Source: a virus. From it: DNA of 33,230 bases. The stretch covers positions 1 to 33,230 of IMG/VR virus record IMGVR_UViG_3300022538_000580; one strand, 5' to 3'. Below, in pieces: positions 7,596 to 16,089 of the stretch (the stretch's first letter is position 1; each line of letters begins with the position of its first letter). Below the pieces are notes generated by a model, which was given only the letters and a program-made list of their open reading frames with translations, was not told where the DNA came from and did no database searches. The position numbers and the translations under genes were made by a program.

Positions 7596-8054
7596 ATGTC
7601 CATGGACTTGAGCGGTTTTGTGCGGAAAAAGGCAACAGTAGAAATTGGCTCCAAGAAATTTATTTTCACCGAACTTGACATGGCTGACCTTGCCGCATTC
7701 AAAAATTATTTGATAGAACAAAAGAAGAAAGCAAATCAAGAACACAGGGAAAGACTTGTGACTGATGCCAAAAAGATAGGCGACATCGACCCAATGGAAC
7801 TACTTAAACTGACGGATTCTTCCATATCCGAAGAAGAATTTGAAGAACAATTAGGCACGGTAGAGGGACTTTCTTATCTTGTTTATTTAAGTTTAAGATA
7901 TGCATACCCCGAAGTCAGCAGGGAAGACGCAACACATATAATGACGCCAAGTAATTCCGATGCCATTCTTGAAATAATGTTCCCCGAAACCAAGGGCGAT
8001 AAAAAAGGCGAGGTCAAAAAAAAATTGACCCCCAAAAGAAAATCTCCGAAATAA
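7596..8054 (+). CDS. tail assembly chaperone, short form (gpG-like)
   Basis: A 152-residue acidic/basic protein lying between the tail tube and tape measure genes, where phages encode the tail assembly chaperone. It has DLSGFVRKKATVEIGSKKFIFTELDMADLA at the N-terminus (split here across the start and a beta pair) and an acidic helix EEEFEEQL. The end is Lys-rich because it runs through the slippery A run. It binds the tape measure during tail assembly and is not in the final virion. The assignment rests on position, length and the frameshift signal rather than strong motif similarity. Confidence 0.75.
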   Translation: MSMDLSGFVRKKATVEIGSKKFIFTELDMADLAAFKNYLIEQKKKANQEHRERLVTDAKKIGDIDPMELLKLTDSSISEEEFEEQLGTVEGLSYLVYLSLRYAYPEVSREDATHIMTPSNSDAILEIMFPETKGDKKGEVKKKLTPKRKSPK

Positions 8055-8266
8055 CAGCAATAGCACTGCTTTGTAGGTTCTACGGGTTTAGTTTTAAGGA
8101 AGCGATGCATCTGACTTTACGACAGTTTGTTTCTTTTCTGGACGAAATTGGCAGCATACTCAAACTGGAGCTTGGGTCGGATATTACCGAACCCCGCTCC
8201 TTAACAGGTGAAGCCGCTCACAAAGCAGCGATGAGAATGTTTGGAAGTAAAAAAGATGGCAGTTAA
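7596..8266 (+). CDS. tail assembly chaperone, -1 frameshift fusion (gpGT-like)
   Basis: A -1 slip on the nine-A run at 8016-8024 (zero-frame codons AAA AAA AAA) joins the short form's first 143 codons to an open -1 frame of 80 codons. The added part reads IDPQKKISEITAIALLCRFYG, with later MHLTLRQFVSFLDEIG and EAAHKAAMRMFG; it ends at 8266, overlapping the tape measure start. Lambda gpG/gpGT and many other siphophages make the same pair at a fixed ratio. The -1 frame has no start codon or ribosome site of its own near the slip, which supports frameshifting as the route of expression. Confidence 0.8.
8016..8024 (+). promoter_or_regulatory. slippery site for programmed -1 frameshift
   Basis: Nine consecutive A residues in register with three zero-frame Lys codons, so A-AAA-AAA allows perfect re-pairing after a -1 slip. 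The next -1 codons are ATT GAC CCC. The zero frame ends 30 bases later. No ideal stimulatory hairpin is evident just downstream. Confidence 0.75.
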
Positions 8267-9902
8267 ATTATTTGAAGCATTCGTAGAAATCAAAGGGAAA
8301 TTAGAACCGCTCAAGAGAAGTCTGGCGAGGGCTAAGGCTACAGTATCCAAAGCCGTTGGAAAAATGAGTAGCATTATGAGCGGGATGTTGAAAATTACTG
8401 GTGGCATAATATCCAAAGCAGTCGGTGTGGTAACTGCAGTCGTGCGCAAAATGTTTAGCATCGCTAAAAAGGCTTTTATAGGCTTGTCTGCTCTTATGGG
8501 TTATGCCACTTACGCAGCGATAAAACAAGAGAAGGCAGTATTTATGTTAGCGGGGGCGTTGAAAATAGCGGGGGAATATTCGGATACCACAATGAAAAGG
8601 TTCGAAGAATTTGCCGCTGGCATCCAAAAGGTAACGGTCTACGGGGACGAAGAAATATTGATGCTGATGCAATCAATGAAGAGTCTTGGAGTCACAGCAG
8701 ATAAATTGGAAGAGGCTGCTAAACAGTCAATTGGTCTCGCAGCAGCAACAGGTATGGGTATTAAGTCAATGGCAATGTATATTGCACTTGCGAAACAAGG
8801 TGAATTTACAATGCTGCGAAGATACATTCCTGCTCTAAGGGCTACCACCGATGCTACAGAACAATTAAAAATACTAACAAAGTTCTGCGCAGAGGGATTC
8901 AAACTTGCCCAGAAAGAAGCTGAGACTACTGCTGGTAAATTGAAACAGATGAAAAATGCTTTGGGCGATGTTGCAGAGTATATTGGAGCTCCTTTTTTAC
9001 CAAGTATAAAAAGAATGGCCGACAGCATTAAGAAATGGTCAAAAGAAAATGAGATGGCCATTGCGGAATGGGCGGAGAAAACCGAAAGGATGCTGCGATT
9101 TGTTAAGGACATTCTCTGGAAGTTCATCAAGTGGCTAAGCACCGACTGGACGGCAAATATCAAAACGGCTTTACTTGCCACTGTGCCTTTGTGGCAAGCG
9201 TTGGGCCAGGCAATTGTAAAAATCTTCGATAAAGTCTGGAGTGAAGTTGAAAACAGGGCTTTCGTAGCAGCAGAAAGAGCATGGGCAAAATGGCGTGATT
9301 ATCGAAAAGAATATGCCCGAATTTATACCCGTGAATGGGGCATAAGAAAAATTACAGGACGAACAAGAGCGGAACAAAAAGCAATTGCTCGCAAGGAGGC
9401 ACGGGAGATAGTGGGGCGGTATGCTGAAGAGGGAATATATAAAAGACAGTTCCCTGTATTCAAAACAACGCCTTGGAGCACATTGCTTGCAAAGCTGAAA
9501 GAAAGCCTTGATGTGGCCCTGAAAAAATCCTTTTATCTTCTGCCCGAAGAAGTCAGGGACGTAATTACAACAAAATTCGAAGAGATGCGGAAGGACGTGG
9601 CCACAATCACCGAGAAATATAAAAAATTAGAGAAAAATGTTCTTGAAAAAGCGTTAGTACCAGGAGCACCGGGGGTGCCGGGAGCACCAGGGGTAAAGCC
9701 TGAATATAGAGTTGGCTTTGTCGGGATAAAGGAGGCGTGGCGAAAATTGAGCGAGAGTCTTGTAGTAAAAAATCCTTTACTTGACGAGCAGAAGAAAACC
9801 ACTCTTGAATTAAGAAAACTCAATGATAAAGAAAAAAGAATGATTGATGTTATGAATAGATTTGAAGGTGCAGCACGTGGATTAGGAACTGTAACTGCAT
9901 AG
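8256..9902 (+). CDS. tail tape measure protein (short)
   Basis: About 548 residues counted from ATG 8256, chosen because GGAAG lies eight bases upstream; a TTG at 8241 would add five residues. It has the composition of a tape measure: long Ala/Lys/Glu helices, a hydrophobic patch near residues 35-95 (GIISKAVGVVTAVV, then GLSALMGYATYAA), and a conserved-looking segment with EEFAAGIQKVTVYGDEE typical of phage tail-tip/tape proteins. A collagen-like PGAPGVPGAPGV lies at residues 469-480. By the usual ~1.5 angstrom per residue rule the tail would be around 80 nm. Follows the chaperone gene as expected. Confidence 0.85.
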   Translation: MAVKLFEAFVEIKGKLEPLKRSLARAKATVSKAVGKMSSIMSGMLKITGGIISKAVGVVTAVVRKMFSIAKKAFIGLSALMGYATYAAIKQEKAVFMLAGALKIAGEYSDTTMKRFEEFAAGIQKVTVYGDEEILMLMQSMKSLGVTADKLEEAAKQSIGLAAATGMGIKSMAMYIALAKQGEFTMLRRYIPALRATTDATEQLKILTKFCAEGFKLAQKEAETTAGKLKQMKNALGDVAEYIGAPFLPSIKRMADSIKKWSKENEMAIAEWAEKTERMLRFVKDILWKFIKWLSTDWTANIKTALLATVPLWQALGQAIVKIFDKVWSEVENRAFVAAERAWAKWRDYRKEYARIYTREWGIRKITGRTRAEQKAIARKEAREIVGRYAEEGIYKRQFPVFKTTPWSTLLAKLKESLDVALKKSFYLLPEEVRDVITTKFEEMRKDVATITEKYKKLEKNVLEKALVPGAPGVPGAPGVKPEYRVGFVGIKEAWRKLSESLVVKNPLLDEQKKTTLELRKLNDKEKRMIDVMNRFEGAARGLGTVTA

Positions 9903-9926
9903 AGAAAGTACAAAAGGGCCATAGTA

Positions 9927-10727
9927 ATGGCTATAACAGTACCATATGATAGAGTACCCGGTTATCCAAGGGAAGAATTTGCACCGGAGGGCATATCGGT
10001 CGTAGATAAATTTCAGTGCGACTATGCAGACCGTATAACATTGGCCAGGGAGATGTTAGGTTTCACGGTAGGTTCTATTTTGCACCCGCCCCACGAATAT
10101 GATGCAGTAAGTGAACGTCTTAGGGGCGTTTACGCCAAAAAAGCGGAAATAGAACCTCATGGCGGCATTGATACTAATGGGGATTATTCCAAGGCATTCG
10201 TAACTATTCATTACGCTACCACTGAATATGAGGAGGTAGGCACAATATATGTTACGGAAGGAATTGAACCTTCAGCCGAATTTATTACTCTGGGACGAAA
10301 AGGTTTATATTTTGGTACTGGAGCCACCAAGGTCTCCCTTGAAGATGCGAATGTAGAAGCACCTGCCCGGATTTTGCGAACACTTGACTGGATTTATACG
10401 ATACACAGGGCTCCTTACTTGCCAACCGCCATCTGGACACATATTGGCTGTGTTAATAACGCATGGGTATATTCTGGACCGCTTAATAAATTATTTCTCG
10501 CCGAAACTTTACTTTGTGGCAATCCCTCTCCAGAAAGGGAATTTACAAATATGGGAATACCTGTATGGACGATAACACTCCGATTCTCTTATAGGCCAGA
10601 GGGTTGGAATAAATTTCCAAGAACAGATAATGCCGGTGCAGGTGGAGTTAATTTTGAATCCATTACGGATGGGACGAACGCAATACCTATTTATCCTTTG
10701 GCGGATTTTAGCCAACTAATTTTATAA
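9927..10727 (+). CDS. tail protein downstream of the tape measure (distal tail-like)
   Basis: A 266-residue, mostly beta-type protein in the place of a distal tail protein. It starts MAITVPYDRVPGYPREEF and contains the HYATTEYEEVGTIYVTEGIEP strand pair. The C-terminal half has IPVWTITLRFSYRPEGWNKF, which looks like a tail-tip beta barrel. There are no enzyme motifs. The stop overlaps the next start (TAATGG), so the two genes are translationally coupled. Function rests mainly on gene order. Confidence 0.6.
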   Translation: MAITVPYDRVPGYPREEFAPEGISVVDKFQCDYADRITLAREMLGFTVGSILHPPHEYDAVSERLRGVYAKKAEIEPHGGIDTNGDYSKAFVTIHYATTEYEEVGTIYVTEGIEPSAEFITLGRKGLYFGTGATKVSLEDANVEAPARILRTLDWIYTIHRAPYLPTAIWTHIGCVNNAWVYSGPLNKLFLAETLLCGNPSPEREFTNMGIPVWTITLRFSYRPEGWNKFPRTDNAGAGGVNFESITDGTNAIPIYPLADFSQLIL

Positions 10728-12091
10728 TGGCAATTAAACCATTCAAAAGACTGATAGCTGGTAAAAGCAGGGTAGGTGCAAGTGATTATAACCGCATGTC
10801 AAGACTTGTCGAGAGCCTTATGAATTCCCTTATGCAAGATGGCATAGTCGATAGTACGGGCATATACATACGCAAGCGGCCTTCTCCACTGATACCTACT
10901 ACTCTAATGACAAATCTTGTGGGCTGGTGGCAGTTCAATAACACGGCCAAGGACAGTTCAAAAGAAGCAAACGATGGCACTCTGGTAGGCACTGCCAGTG
11001 TAAGCAGAAATGTTCTCGAACTTGATGGTAACAGTGATTATGTTCAGGTAGCCAGTCATTCGAGCTTGAATTTCGGGGCTTCAACTCATTTTGCAATCGC
11101 TACATCATTCAAGACAGCAAGTTCTACTACCCAGCTTGTTGTTAGCAAGGGAGATTTTGCTACAAATGGCTACAATGTTTGGATTACTGATGCAGGAAAA
11201 ATTAGTGCCAGAATAGTTGGTGCTGGGGGTACTGTTACCGCAGTTACGGCAACTGTAGGTGAGTTTAGCGATGGCAAATGGCATCGGCTTGTGGTTGTAT
11301 ACGACCGCAATGACATAATAACTATCTATGTTGATGGAGTCAGCAAGGCAACGTCGGCAAGTATCGCTACCGTAGGCAATATTGATAATACCGATGCTCT
11401 TGGCATAGGCGCTAAAATTGGTGGGGGCGTTGGATATTACTTTAACGGCCAGATAGATGAAGTAATAATTTGGAGCAGGAAGTTATCGCTATATGAAGTT
11501 TATCAGGTAAGTGGCCTCGAAGACCATAGATACGCACACTTCAATCAAATCTTCGGCTCCGCACGGATTTTTGAAGTTCAGTCAGTAGCAACCGGAGATG
11601 GGGTATATAACTGCTATGAGCAAACTTTTGATGCTACCGATTGGGCGGATACTGGCGGCGAGAATAAATTTCTTAACCTTAATGAAACAAGCGTTGAGGT
11701 TTTCAATCTTGCCGAATATGACCCGGAAGAAGAATACGTTGCGCATCTGGCGGCAGGGGATTTGATAGTCGCCTTCCGTGTCTGGGACGATGAAGGCAAT
11801 GCCCGATGGGTAGGCGTGCCGTTCAGGCAGGCGAATGCGGATAGGGCGAGAAAAGCGTATTGTAAAGTAGATGCTGGAGCGGGCAAGACAATAGCGTGTT
11901 ATCTTGATAAGGATGCCGGTAGCACTGAGATAACCGTCAATTGCAGCATTGCCCAAGGCGGAGCTAATTTAAATGAGGCCGTACCCCGATTAAAAGATGG
12001 TGATTTGATATTCGTAGAAAAAACAGGAGCTAATTGGTATTGCGCAACTGTATTTATGCCAAGCGAAGATTGTGATTGTTATACGGCTTAA
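10727..12091 (+). CDS. LamG-domain tail-tip protein/adhesin
   Basis: 454 residues. The first 60 are phage-specific (tail attachment?). Residues about 65-250 form a LamG/concanavalin-like jellyroll: GWWQFNNTAKDSS, ELDGNSDYVQVA, FSDGKWHRLVVVYDR, DIITIYVDGV, and YFNGQIDEVIIWSRKLS, all hallmark strings of the family. The remainder (about 280-450) is beta-rich and may fold against the tail. LamG domains bind carbohydrate, so the likely role is host-surface recognition at the tail tip. Confidence 0.8.
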   Translation: MAIKPFKRLIAGKSRVGASDYNRMSRLVESLMNSLMQDGIVDSTGIYIRKRPSPLIPTTLMTNLVGWWQFNNTAKDSSKEANDGTLVGTASVSRNVLELDGNSDYVQVASHSSLNFGASTHFAIATSFKTASSTTQLVVSKGDFATNGYNVWITDAGKISARIVGAGGTVTAVTATVGEFSDGKWHRLVVVYDRNDIITIYVDGVSKATSASIATVGNIDNTDALGIGAKIGGGVGYYFNGQIDEVIIWSRKLSLYEVYQVSGLEDHRYAHFNQIFGSARIFEVQSVATGDGVYNCYEQTFDATDWADTGGENKFLNLNETSVEVFNLAEYDPEEEYVAHLAAGDLIVAFRVWDDEGNARWVGVPFRQANADRARKAYCKVDAGAGKTIACYLDKDAGSTEITVNCSIAQGGANLNEAVPRLKDGDLIFVEKTGANWYCATVFMPSEDCDCYTA

Positions 12092-12093
12092 TA

Positions 12094-12564
12094 ATGGCTA
12101 TTTGTCATGATTACGGTAGTTATGATGTTTCATTCTCTGGGGTTCAACAATGTTCTGGAGCATCTTGGCCTTCCGACCTTAATAGTTTAGGTATAAATGT
12201 CCCTTGGGTTTGTACATTTGGTTGGGAGTGGTTTACTGCTGTATCTGCTGGTTGGCGTGTTACAGTTCTTTGTTATGGTAATGATATTTTTATTTGTGCT
12301 TCCGAGACAACTAATGAAAGAATTGCTTTTTCTGTGGAATCAACAGCCAGAATTGCTGTGCAATTTAATCCGAGCACATTGAAAGTACTTTATGACCCAG
12401 TAGCGAAAAAAGTACTCACTGGTATAAAGGCTATTTATGATAATCAAAACGTAGAAGCGAACTGTGGCAATACCGTGGCTGGTGCAAGAGCTTGTGGTGA
12501 ATCAGGAGTACGCGTGTGTATTGGCTATGGCGGTTCTTGTGTTCTTAAAAGGAAACCTACTTAA
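12094..12564 (+). CDS. Cys-rich small tail-region protein
   Basis: 156 residues from ATG 12094, which directly follows the LamG gene stop (TAATAATGG). It holds about eleven Cys residues in patterns such as VQQCSGASW, VPWVCTFGWEWF, NCGNTVAGARACGESGVRVC and GYGGSCVLK, and no membrane segment. The spacing suggests either disulfides outside the cell or metal binding. It lies between two tail-tip genes and could be part of the adhesion tip. I do not recognise a family. Confidence 0.55.
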   Translation: MAICHDYGSYDVSFSGVQQCSGASWPSDLNSLGINVPWVCTFGWEWFTAVSAGWRVTVLCYGNDIFICASETTNERIAFSVESTARIAVQFNPSTLKVLYDPVAKKVLTGIKAIYDNQNVEANCGNTVAGARACGESGVRVCIGYGGSCVLKRKPT

Positions 12565-12566
12565 AT

Positions 12567-12920
12567 ATGGGATGTTGTGGCAAAACAAAATCTGTTCTGA
12601 AAAAAGGTAAGCATATTGCTATCGGCTATACAAATTTAGCCAGAGGCAAGAAGTATGAATTCACGGACAGCCGAGTGCGTTTATGTCAGCTATGCGATGA
12701 TAATACCTGGCTTACTTTGAAGGAATATGCAAACTGGTTAAAACAACATGGCATTGAAGTTCTTACAAATTTCACTCAACTTGAGAAGTTGTCACCATTG
12801 CCGAAACATTCGTTAGATAACAAAAGGCGGAATTTATTTTGTCGATTATGCAAATGCTTTATTCCGGCCAAAGCCAAAGTAGAAAACGAAAAATGTCTAT
12901 TAAACAAATGGGAGAAATAA
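12567..12920 (+). CDS. small zinc-ribbon phage protein
   Basis: A 117-residue protein two bases after the preceding stop. It starts MGCCGKTKSVLKKGKHIAIGYTNLA and has two CxxC-type pairs: CQLCDDNTWL and, in the C-terminal third, CRLCKCFIPAKAKV, ending with ENEKCLLNKW. The latter is the CxxCxCFIxAKxxxxxxxCPxxKW pattern seen in small phage tail-region proteins, with Leu in place of the usual Pro. It probably binds zinc. Role unknown. Confidence 0.65.
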   Translation: MGCCGKTKSVLKKGKHIAIGYTNLARGKKYEFTDSRVRLCQLCDDNTWLTLKEYANWLKQHGIEVLTNFTQLEKLSPLPKHSLDNKRRNLFCRLCKCFIPAKAKVENEKCLLNKWEK

Positions 12921-12921
12921 A

Positions 12922-13899
12922 ATGGCAGTTAGAACTTGGGATTATGGAGCGTCTACAACAGTCTGGACAACTGCTGCTAATTGGTCTGGTGACACAGCGC
13001 CGGTTGCTACCGACGAAGTAATCTTTGACTCGACATCAGTAGTTGCTCCTTTAACAGGTATGGCAATAGGTGATACTGGTGGAGCAGATTTTGACTTGCT
13101 CCACTTCAAAAGTACATATACTGGTGGTATTGGTGCTACACAAGTACCATTGCATACTTCAGCACAGAAAATAGTTATCGAAGGTAGTGGTACATATTAT
13201 ATTGAAATTGCTGAAAACGCAACTGGCCAAGACCAAATAGTGCCCTTAGTAATTGTAAATAATAAAAATGCAACAGTGTATTTAAGTGGTGAGCAATGTG
13301 ATGCCAGTTGGGTTTGTGAAATAACAAATCTGTTTGTCCTTGCCGGTACAGTTTACATTGGCAACGATGGCACTGCTGAGAAAAGTTTGGCTGTAAAAAA
13401 TCTATATGTTTCGCCAAAAAATAACAAGGCCAGTAATGCAACAGTAGCTATACATAACGACTGTGAACGGCTGAAAGCCACTGCTTATGCAATGAATGTT
13501 TATATGGCAAACGGAACTGTAACATCAGATAGTGCTGTGGCTTTGATAGATATGTATAATGGCACATTTACTTATGGCACAGAAGGTGGAGGTGGCACAA
13601 CAGACCAACTAATTACACTTCTGCGACTACATGGTGGAACATTCAATTGGGTTCCGGAGTCGACTGGTGGAGCACCTGTGATTACTGCTGCTTATCTATT
13701 AGGCGGTTCGTTTGATGCAAGCTCTACAGTAAATGATGATGTAAGCAAGACAATTACTACAGCGTACGTCTTTGAGGGTGCAACATTGAATGTTCAAAAC
13801 AATATGGGCAATATCACTATAACAAATCTTTATAATCATGGTGGAGATATACGTGTAGACGAAGGTGCAAAACTTGCGATAACATACAACCAACCATAA
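12922..13899 (+). CDS. beta-helix-like tail fibre/receptor-binding protein
   Basis: 325 residues of strongly beta character. Asn, Thr and Gly recur every 18-25 residues, in strings such as NATVYLSGEQ, NGTVTSDSAVALIDMYNGTF and GGTFNWVPES, consistent with stacked beta-helix rungs. The N-terminus has TTAANWSGDTAPVATDEVIFDS, similar to the entry segment of beta-helix and autotransporter-like surface proteins. It is the last tail gene, where receptor-binding fibres usually lie. No endosialidase or hydrolase motif is visible, so enzyme activity is not claimed. Confidence 0.6.
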   Translation: MAVRTWDYGASTTVWTTAANWSGDTAPVATDEVIFDSTSVVAPLTGMAIGDTGGADFDLLHFKSTYTGGIGATQVPLHTSAQKIVIEGSGTYYIEIAENATGQDQIVPLVIVNNKNATVYLSGEQCDASWVCEITNLFVLAGTVYIGNDGTAEKSLAVKNLYVSPKNNKASNATVAIHNDCERLKATAYAMNVYMANGTVTSDSAVALIDMYNGTFTYGTEGGGGTTDQLITLLRLHGGTFNWVPESTGGAPVITAAYLLGGSFDASSTVNDDVSKTITTAYVFEGATLNVQNNMGNITITNLYNHGGDIRVDEGAKLAITYNQP

Positions 13900-13951
13900 C
13901 TTTTAGAGACCATTACTTATCTTAACTTAGTTTGAAGGATAAATTGCGAAA

Positions 13952-14266
13952 ATGGATTTGGACACAATCTACTCAAAGCTGGAAGTGGTAGATGGTAAGG
14001 TAGATAAACTGCTTATTTGGAAAGCCGAACACAGCAAGGAACACGAAACAATAGATAGGGACATTATAGAAGTTAGGACGGTCTTGTTTGAAAACCCCGG
14101 ACTCAAATCTCAAGTTGAGAGACTTTGGAACTGCAAGAAAGACGTAACAAATCAGAGAACGAAGTGGAGAGACTTCTGGATGTGGATTTTGCGATTACTT
14201 GTTGCAACTGGAATAATTTGGTTTGTTAGTTGGATGCTATCACTTTATAAGGCAGTTAGTGTGTAA
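13952..14266 (+). CDS. small membrane protein, possible holin
   Basis: 104 residues with a coiled-coil-like, charged N-terminal half (DTIYSKLEVVDGKVDKLLIWKAEH starts the helix; LKSQVERLW follows) and one membrane segment near the C-terminus (WILRLLVATGIIWFVSWML). A haemolysin-XhlA-like layout, helix first and one C-terminal membrane span, is used by some phage holins or holin partners. The position after the tail genes fits a lysis function, but no endolysin is visible. Its 3' end overlaps the convergent gene by 11 bases. Confidence 0.5.
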   Translation: MDLDTIYSKLEVVDGKVDKLLIWKAEHSKEHETIDRDIIEVRTVLFENPGLKSQVERLWNCKKDVTNQRTKWRDFWMWILRLLVATGIIWFVSWMLSLYKAVSV

Positions 14267-14669
14267 AGAAATTGATTCTCAGCTTTTGTGCTTTATGCAG
14301 TCTTTTCTTGAATCTGTCGAGTTTTGGTAACCTATCTTGTCGTTTTTTGTTAACAATATTCTCGAATACCCAAATAGCCTTTTCCAATACTCGAATCTCA
14401 TCATCTATTTGATTCCGTTTTCTATAAATTATTGCCAACCTATCATATGGATGATTTCCAATAAAATTTTCTGATATGTTTTGCTTATATAATTCAATGG
14501 CTTTATCTACATGCCCTTTTTTCTCTAACTCTATTCCTTTTAGATTTCGTTCTACTTGTTGTTTCTCCTCTTGTTGTGTGGGAGAAACGTCAAAAGAGAT
14601 ATGCCGTCTGCTGGCTATATAAACCAAGGTTCCAATTGCCACAACTCCAATGAGTGCTAAAATCCACAT
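14256..14669 (-). CDS. membrane-anchored TPR-like protein
   Basis: 137 residues on the minus strand. Residues 1-20 (MWILALIGVVAIGTLVYIAS) form a single membrane anchor, and the rest is helical with TPR-like repeats: GIELEKKGHVDKAIELYKQ, then YDRLAIIYRKRNQIDDEIR, with the usual small and aromatic residues in place. TPR proteins serve as protein-binding scaffolds. It is the last gene of a minus-strand operon with the pseudopilin, unlike the late genes that point the other way. It is probably cargo rather than a virion gene. No strong ribosome site is visible. Confidence 0.6.
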   Translation of the reverse strand: MWILALIGVVAIGTLVYIASRRHISFDVSPTQQEEKQQVERNLKGIELEKKGHVDKAIELYKQNISENFIGNHPYDRLAIIYRKRNQIDDEIRVLEKAIWVFENIVNKKRQDRLPKLDRFKKRLHKAQKLRINFFTH

Positions 14670-14727
14670 GCTAAATGCCTATACATACATAACTACTAAA
14701 ACAGCCTTTGCTTTTCTCTATGCCTCT

Positions 14728-15516
14728 TCAAATATGTACAATATAAGTAAATTGCCTGCCCCCTTTGAGAATTCCTTTGGAATCATACAATCGAAAAGTA
14801 AACCTGAAACCTCGTATTTGCGATTGTGGAATTTTGCGTACCCACGTTTTGCTGGTATCATCCCAACATTCAATCTTGAAATCACTGACGCCTTTTGCCA
14901 TATACAATTGAACTGTTTGGTTAAGATTGTTTTTCGTAATCGTAGACCTCTGAAACCAGATAGTTTTATCAAGTGGATTAGTTTTCCACCCTGCTAAAGA
15001 GTAAAAACAATATTCAGCCAAAGGAGCTCCAGGATTAACCAAACTTTTATCACTTGTCAGTATTGTTTCCCGTCTGGTTAGTATTTTTTTGCGGCATGTA
15101 TTTTCATCTTTGCTGTTCGGATTTGGCAACATAGAATGTCCATAAAATATTGCTGCTACATTGCCTCGGACAACTTTGATATCCTGCGTACCGTCTTCCT
15201 TTATATAATCATAAAGACCAAGCGAAGAAAAGTCACCTGTTGCAAAAAAAGCAATACAATCGGAATGCATATTGGGTTCTGGATTAACGAAGTGTATTGA
15301 CCAAGGTGCATCGATAATAAAGCCATCAAAATCTGTTTTTAATTGCGATGTAATGGCTCGTAATTTCTGCATAATTTCGATATTTGCACCTGCTGTGCGA
15401 TAAGAATCTACGCTGACCCTAAAAATTACACCCGCAAAGCCCATTACTACTGTCAGAATTGCAATGGCCGCAACCAATTCAACTAAGGTGAACCCGAATT
15501 TTTTTACCTTTTTCAT
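14728..15516 (-). CDS. type IV pilin/type II secretion-like pseudopilin
   Basis: 262 residues from ATG 15516, chosen because AAGGATAG lies just upstream; a longer upstream reading has no site. The start KKVKKFGFTLVELVAAIAIL is the classic prepilin signal: short basic leader, Gly-Phe cleavage by prepilin peptidase, Glu at mature position 5, and a long hydrophobic helix. The C-terminal part (about 80-262) is a beta-rich globular head, and contains Cys. Pseudopilins work in host pili or secretion machines and are not part of phage particles, so in this place it is a cargo gene, possibly of host origin. Confidence 0.8.
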   Translation of the reverse strand: MKKVKKFGFTLVELVAAIAILTVVMGFAGVIFRVSVDSYRTAGANIEIMQKLRAITSQLKTDFDGFIIDAPWSIHFVNPEPNMHSDCIAFFATGDFSSLGLYDYIKEDGTQDIKVVRGNVAAIFYGHSMLPNPNSKDENTCRKKILTRRETILTSDKSLVNPGAPLAEYCFYSLAGWKTNPLDKTIWFQRSTITKNNLNQTVQLYMAKGVSDFKIECWDDTSKTWVRKIPQSQIRGFRFTFRLYDSKGILKGGRQFTYIVHI

Positions 15517-15529
15517 TTTTCTATCCTTT

Positions 15530-15808
15530 TTATTCAAATTTTGCCCCGATTTTTTGAAACTTTGATTCGTTGATATTTTTATCAATTGAATTAAGTAAAA
15601 TTCGTATATCTTTTAATGTTTGGTTTAAGTTATTGAGTTCTTCTAAATTTTGAATTATTTTTGTAAGCCTCCTAATTATTGTATCAATTCTGAATACCCA
15701 ACGTAAAAGAATTACCCGAAATAAAAATAGCAAAAATAAAAACAGCAAAATCCAGACAAGAAAATGTCCCAGCACATCCAATATTATGTCTACGTATACA
15801 TAGTCCAC
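15530..15808 (-). CDS. small membrane protein with coiled coil
   Basis: 92 residues from GTG 15808. A long hydrophobic span (VWILLFLFLLFLFRVILL, residues about 18-35) is followed by a Leu/Asn/Ile heptad stretch, TIIRRLTKIIQNLEELNNLN, predicted to form a coiled coil. It is the first gene of the minus-strand operon, 13 bases before the pseudopilin start. It could tether a partner to the membrane. No named family is recognised. Confidence 0.55.
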   Translation of the reverse strand: MDYVYVDIILDVLGHFLVWILLFLFLLFLFRVILLRWVFRIDTIIRRLTKIIQNLEELNNLNQTLKDIRILLNSIDKNINESKFQKIGAKFE

Positions 15809-15882
15809 TAATTGCCACCGCCTATCTTACTTGCCTCTCCAAAATTTCCCACATTTAACTGTTTGCCTGTTAAGTATTTATA

Positions 15883-15911
15883 ATTATAAAACAACAGCGT
15901 CTTTGAGTCAA
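15883..15911 (-). promoter_or_regulatory. near-consensus sigma70 promoter, leftward
   Basis: Read on the minus strand: TTGACT (15911-15906), exactly 17 bases, then TATAAT (15888-15883). Only one base departs from consensus. Transcription would start near 15876 and lead into the small membrane protein, pseudopilin and TPR gene. Confidence 0.75.
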
Positions 15912-16002
15912 GGCAATTTATGCAGCATACATAATTTTCTTCTGGAGTCAAGTTCTATTTTATGGAGCTTTGGCTCTTTTTATATGACTTATCCGTACAA
16001 AT

Positions 16003-16015
16003 CTTATAGTATAAG
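16003..16015. promoter_or_regulatory. 13-base palindrome between divergent promoters
   Basis: CTTATAGTATAAG is a perfect 6+1+6 palindrome located between the leftward promoter (15883-15911) and the rightward promoter (16090-16118). Related ACTTAT or ACTTATA strings occur nearby at about 15987 and 16063. It could be an operator; the surrounding 15912-16089 stretch is AT-rich and shows no convincing gene. Confidence 0.35.
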
Positions 16016-16089
16016 TTTTCCTTATATATATATTAGCAGCCAGAAGTTGCGTTCACATAAGGACTTATAACTTTTTTTCAAAAAAAGAT

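Noticed and set aside
8241-8255. TTG start of the tape measure
   Set aside because: ATG 8256 has a GGAAG site at the right distance; the TTG has none.
9533-9922. minus-strand ORF opposite the tape measure
   Set aside because: It is the antisense reading of the Lys/Glu-rich tape measure and its PGAPGV repeat; it has no start signal.
15831-16070. plus-strand ORF of 79 codons in the promoter region
   Set aside because: It covers the leftward promoter and palindrome, has no ribosome site, and its translation shows no protein-like pattern.
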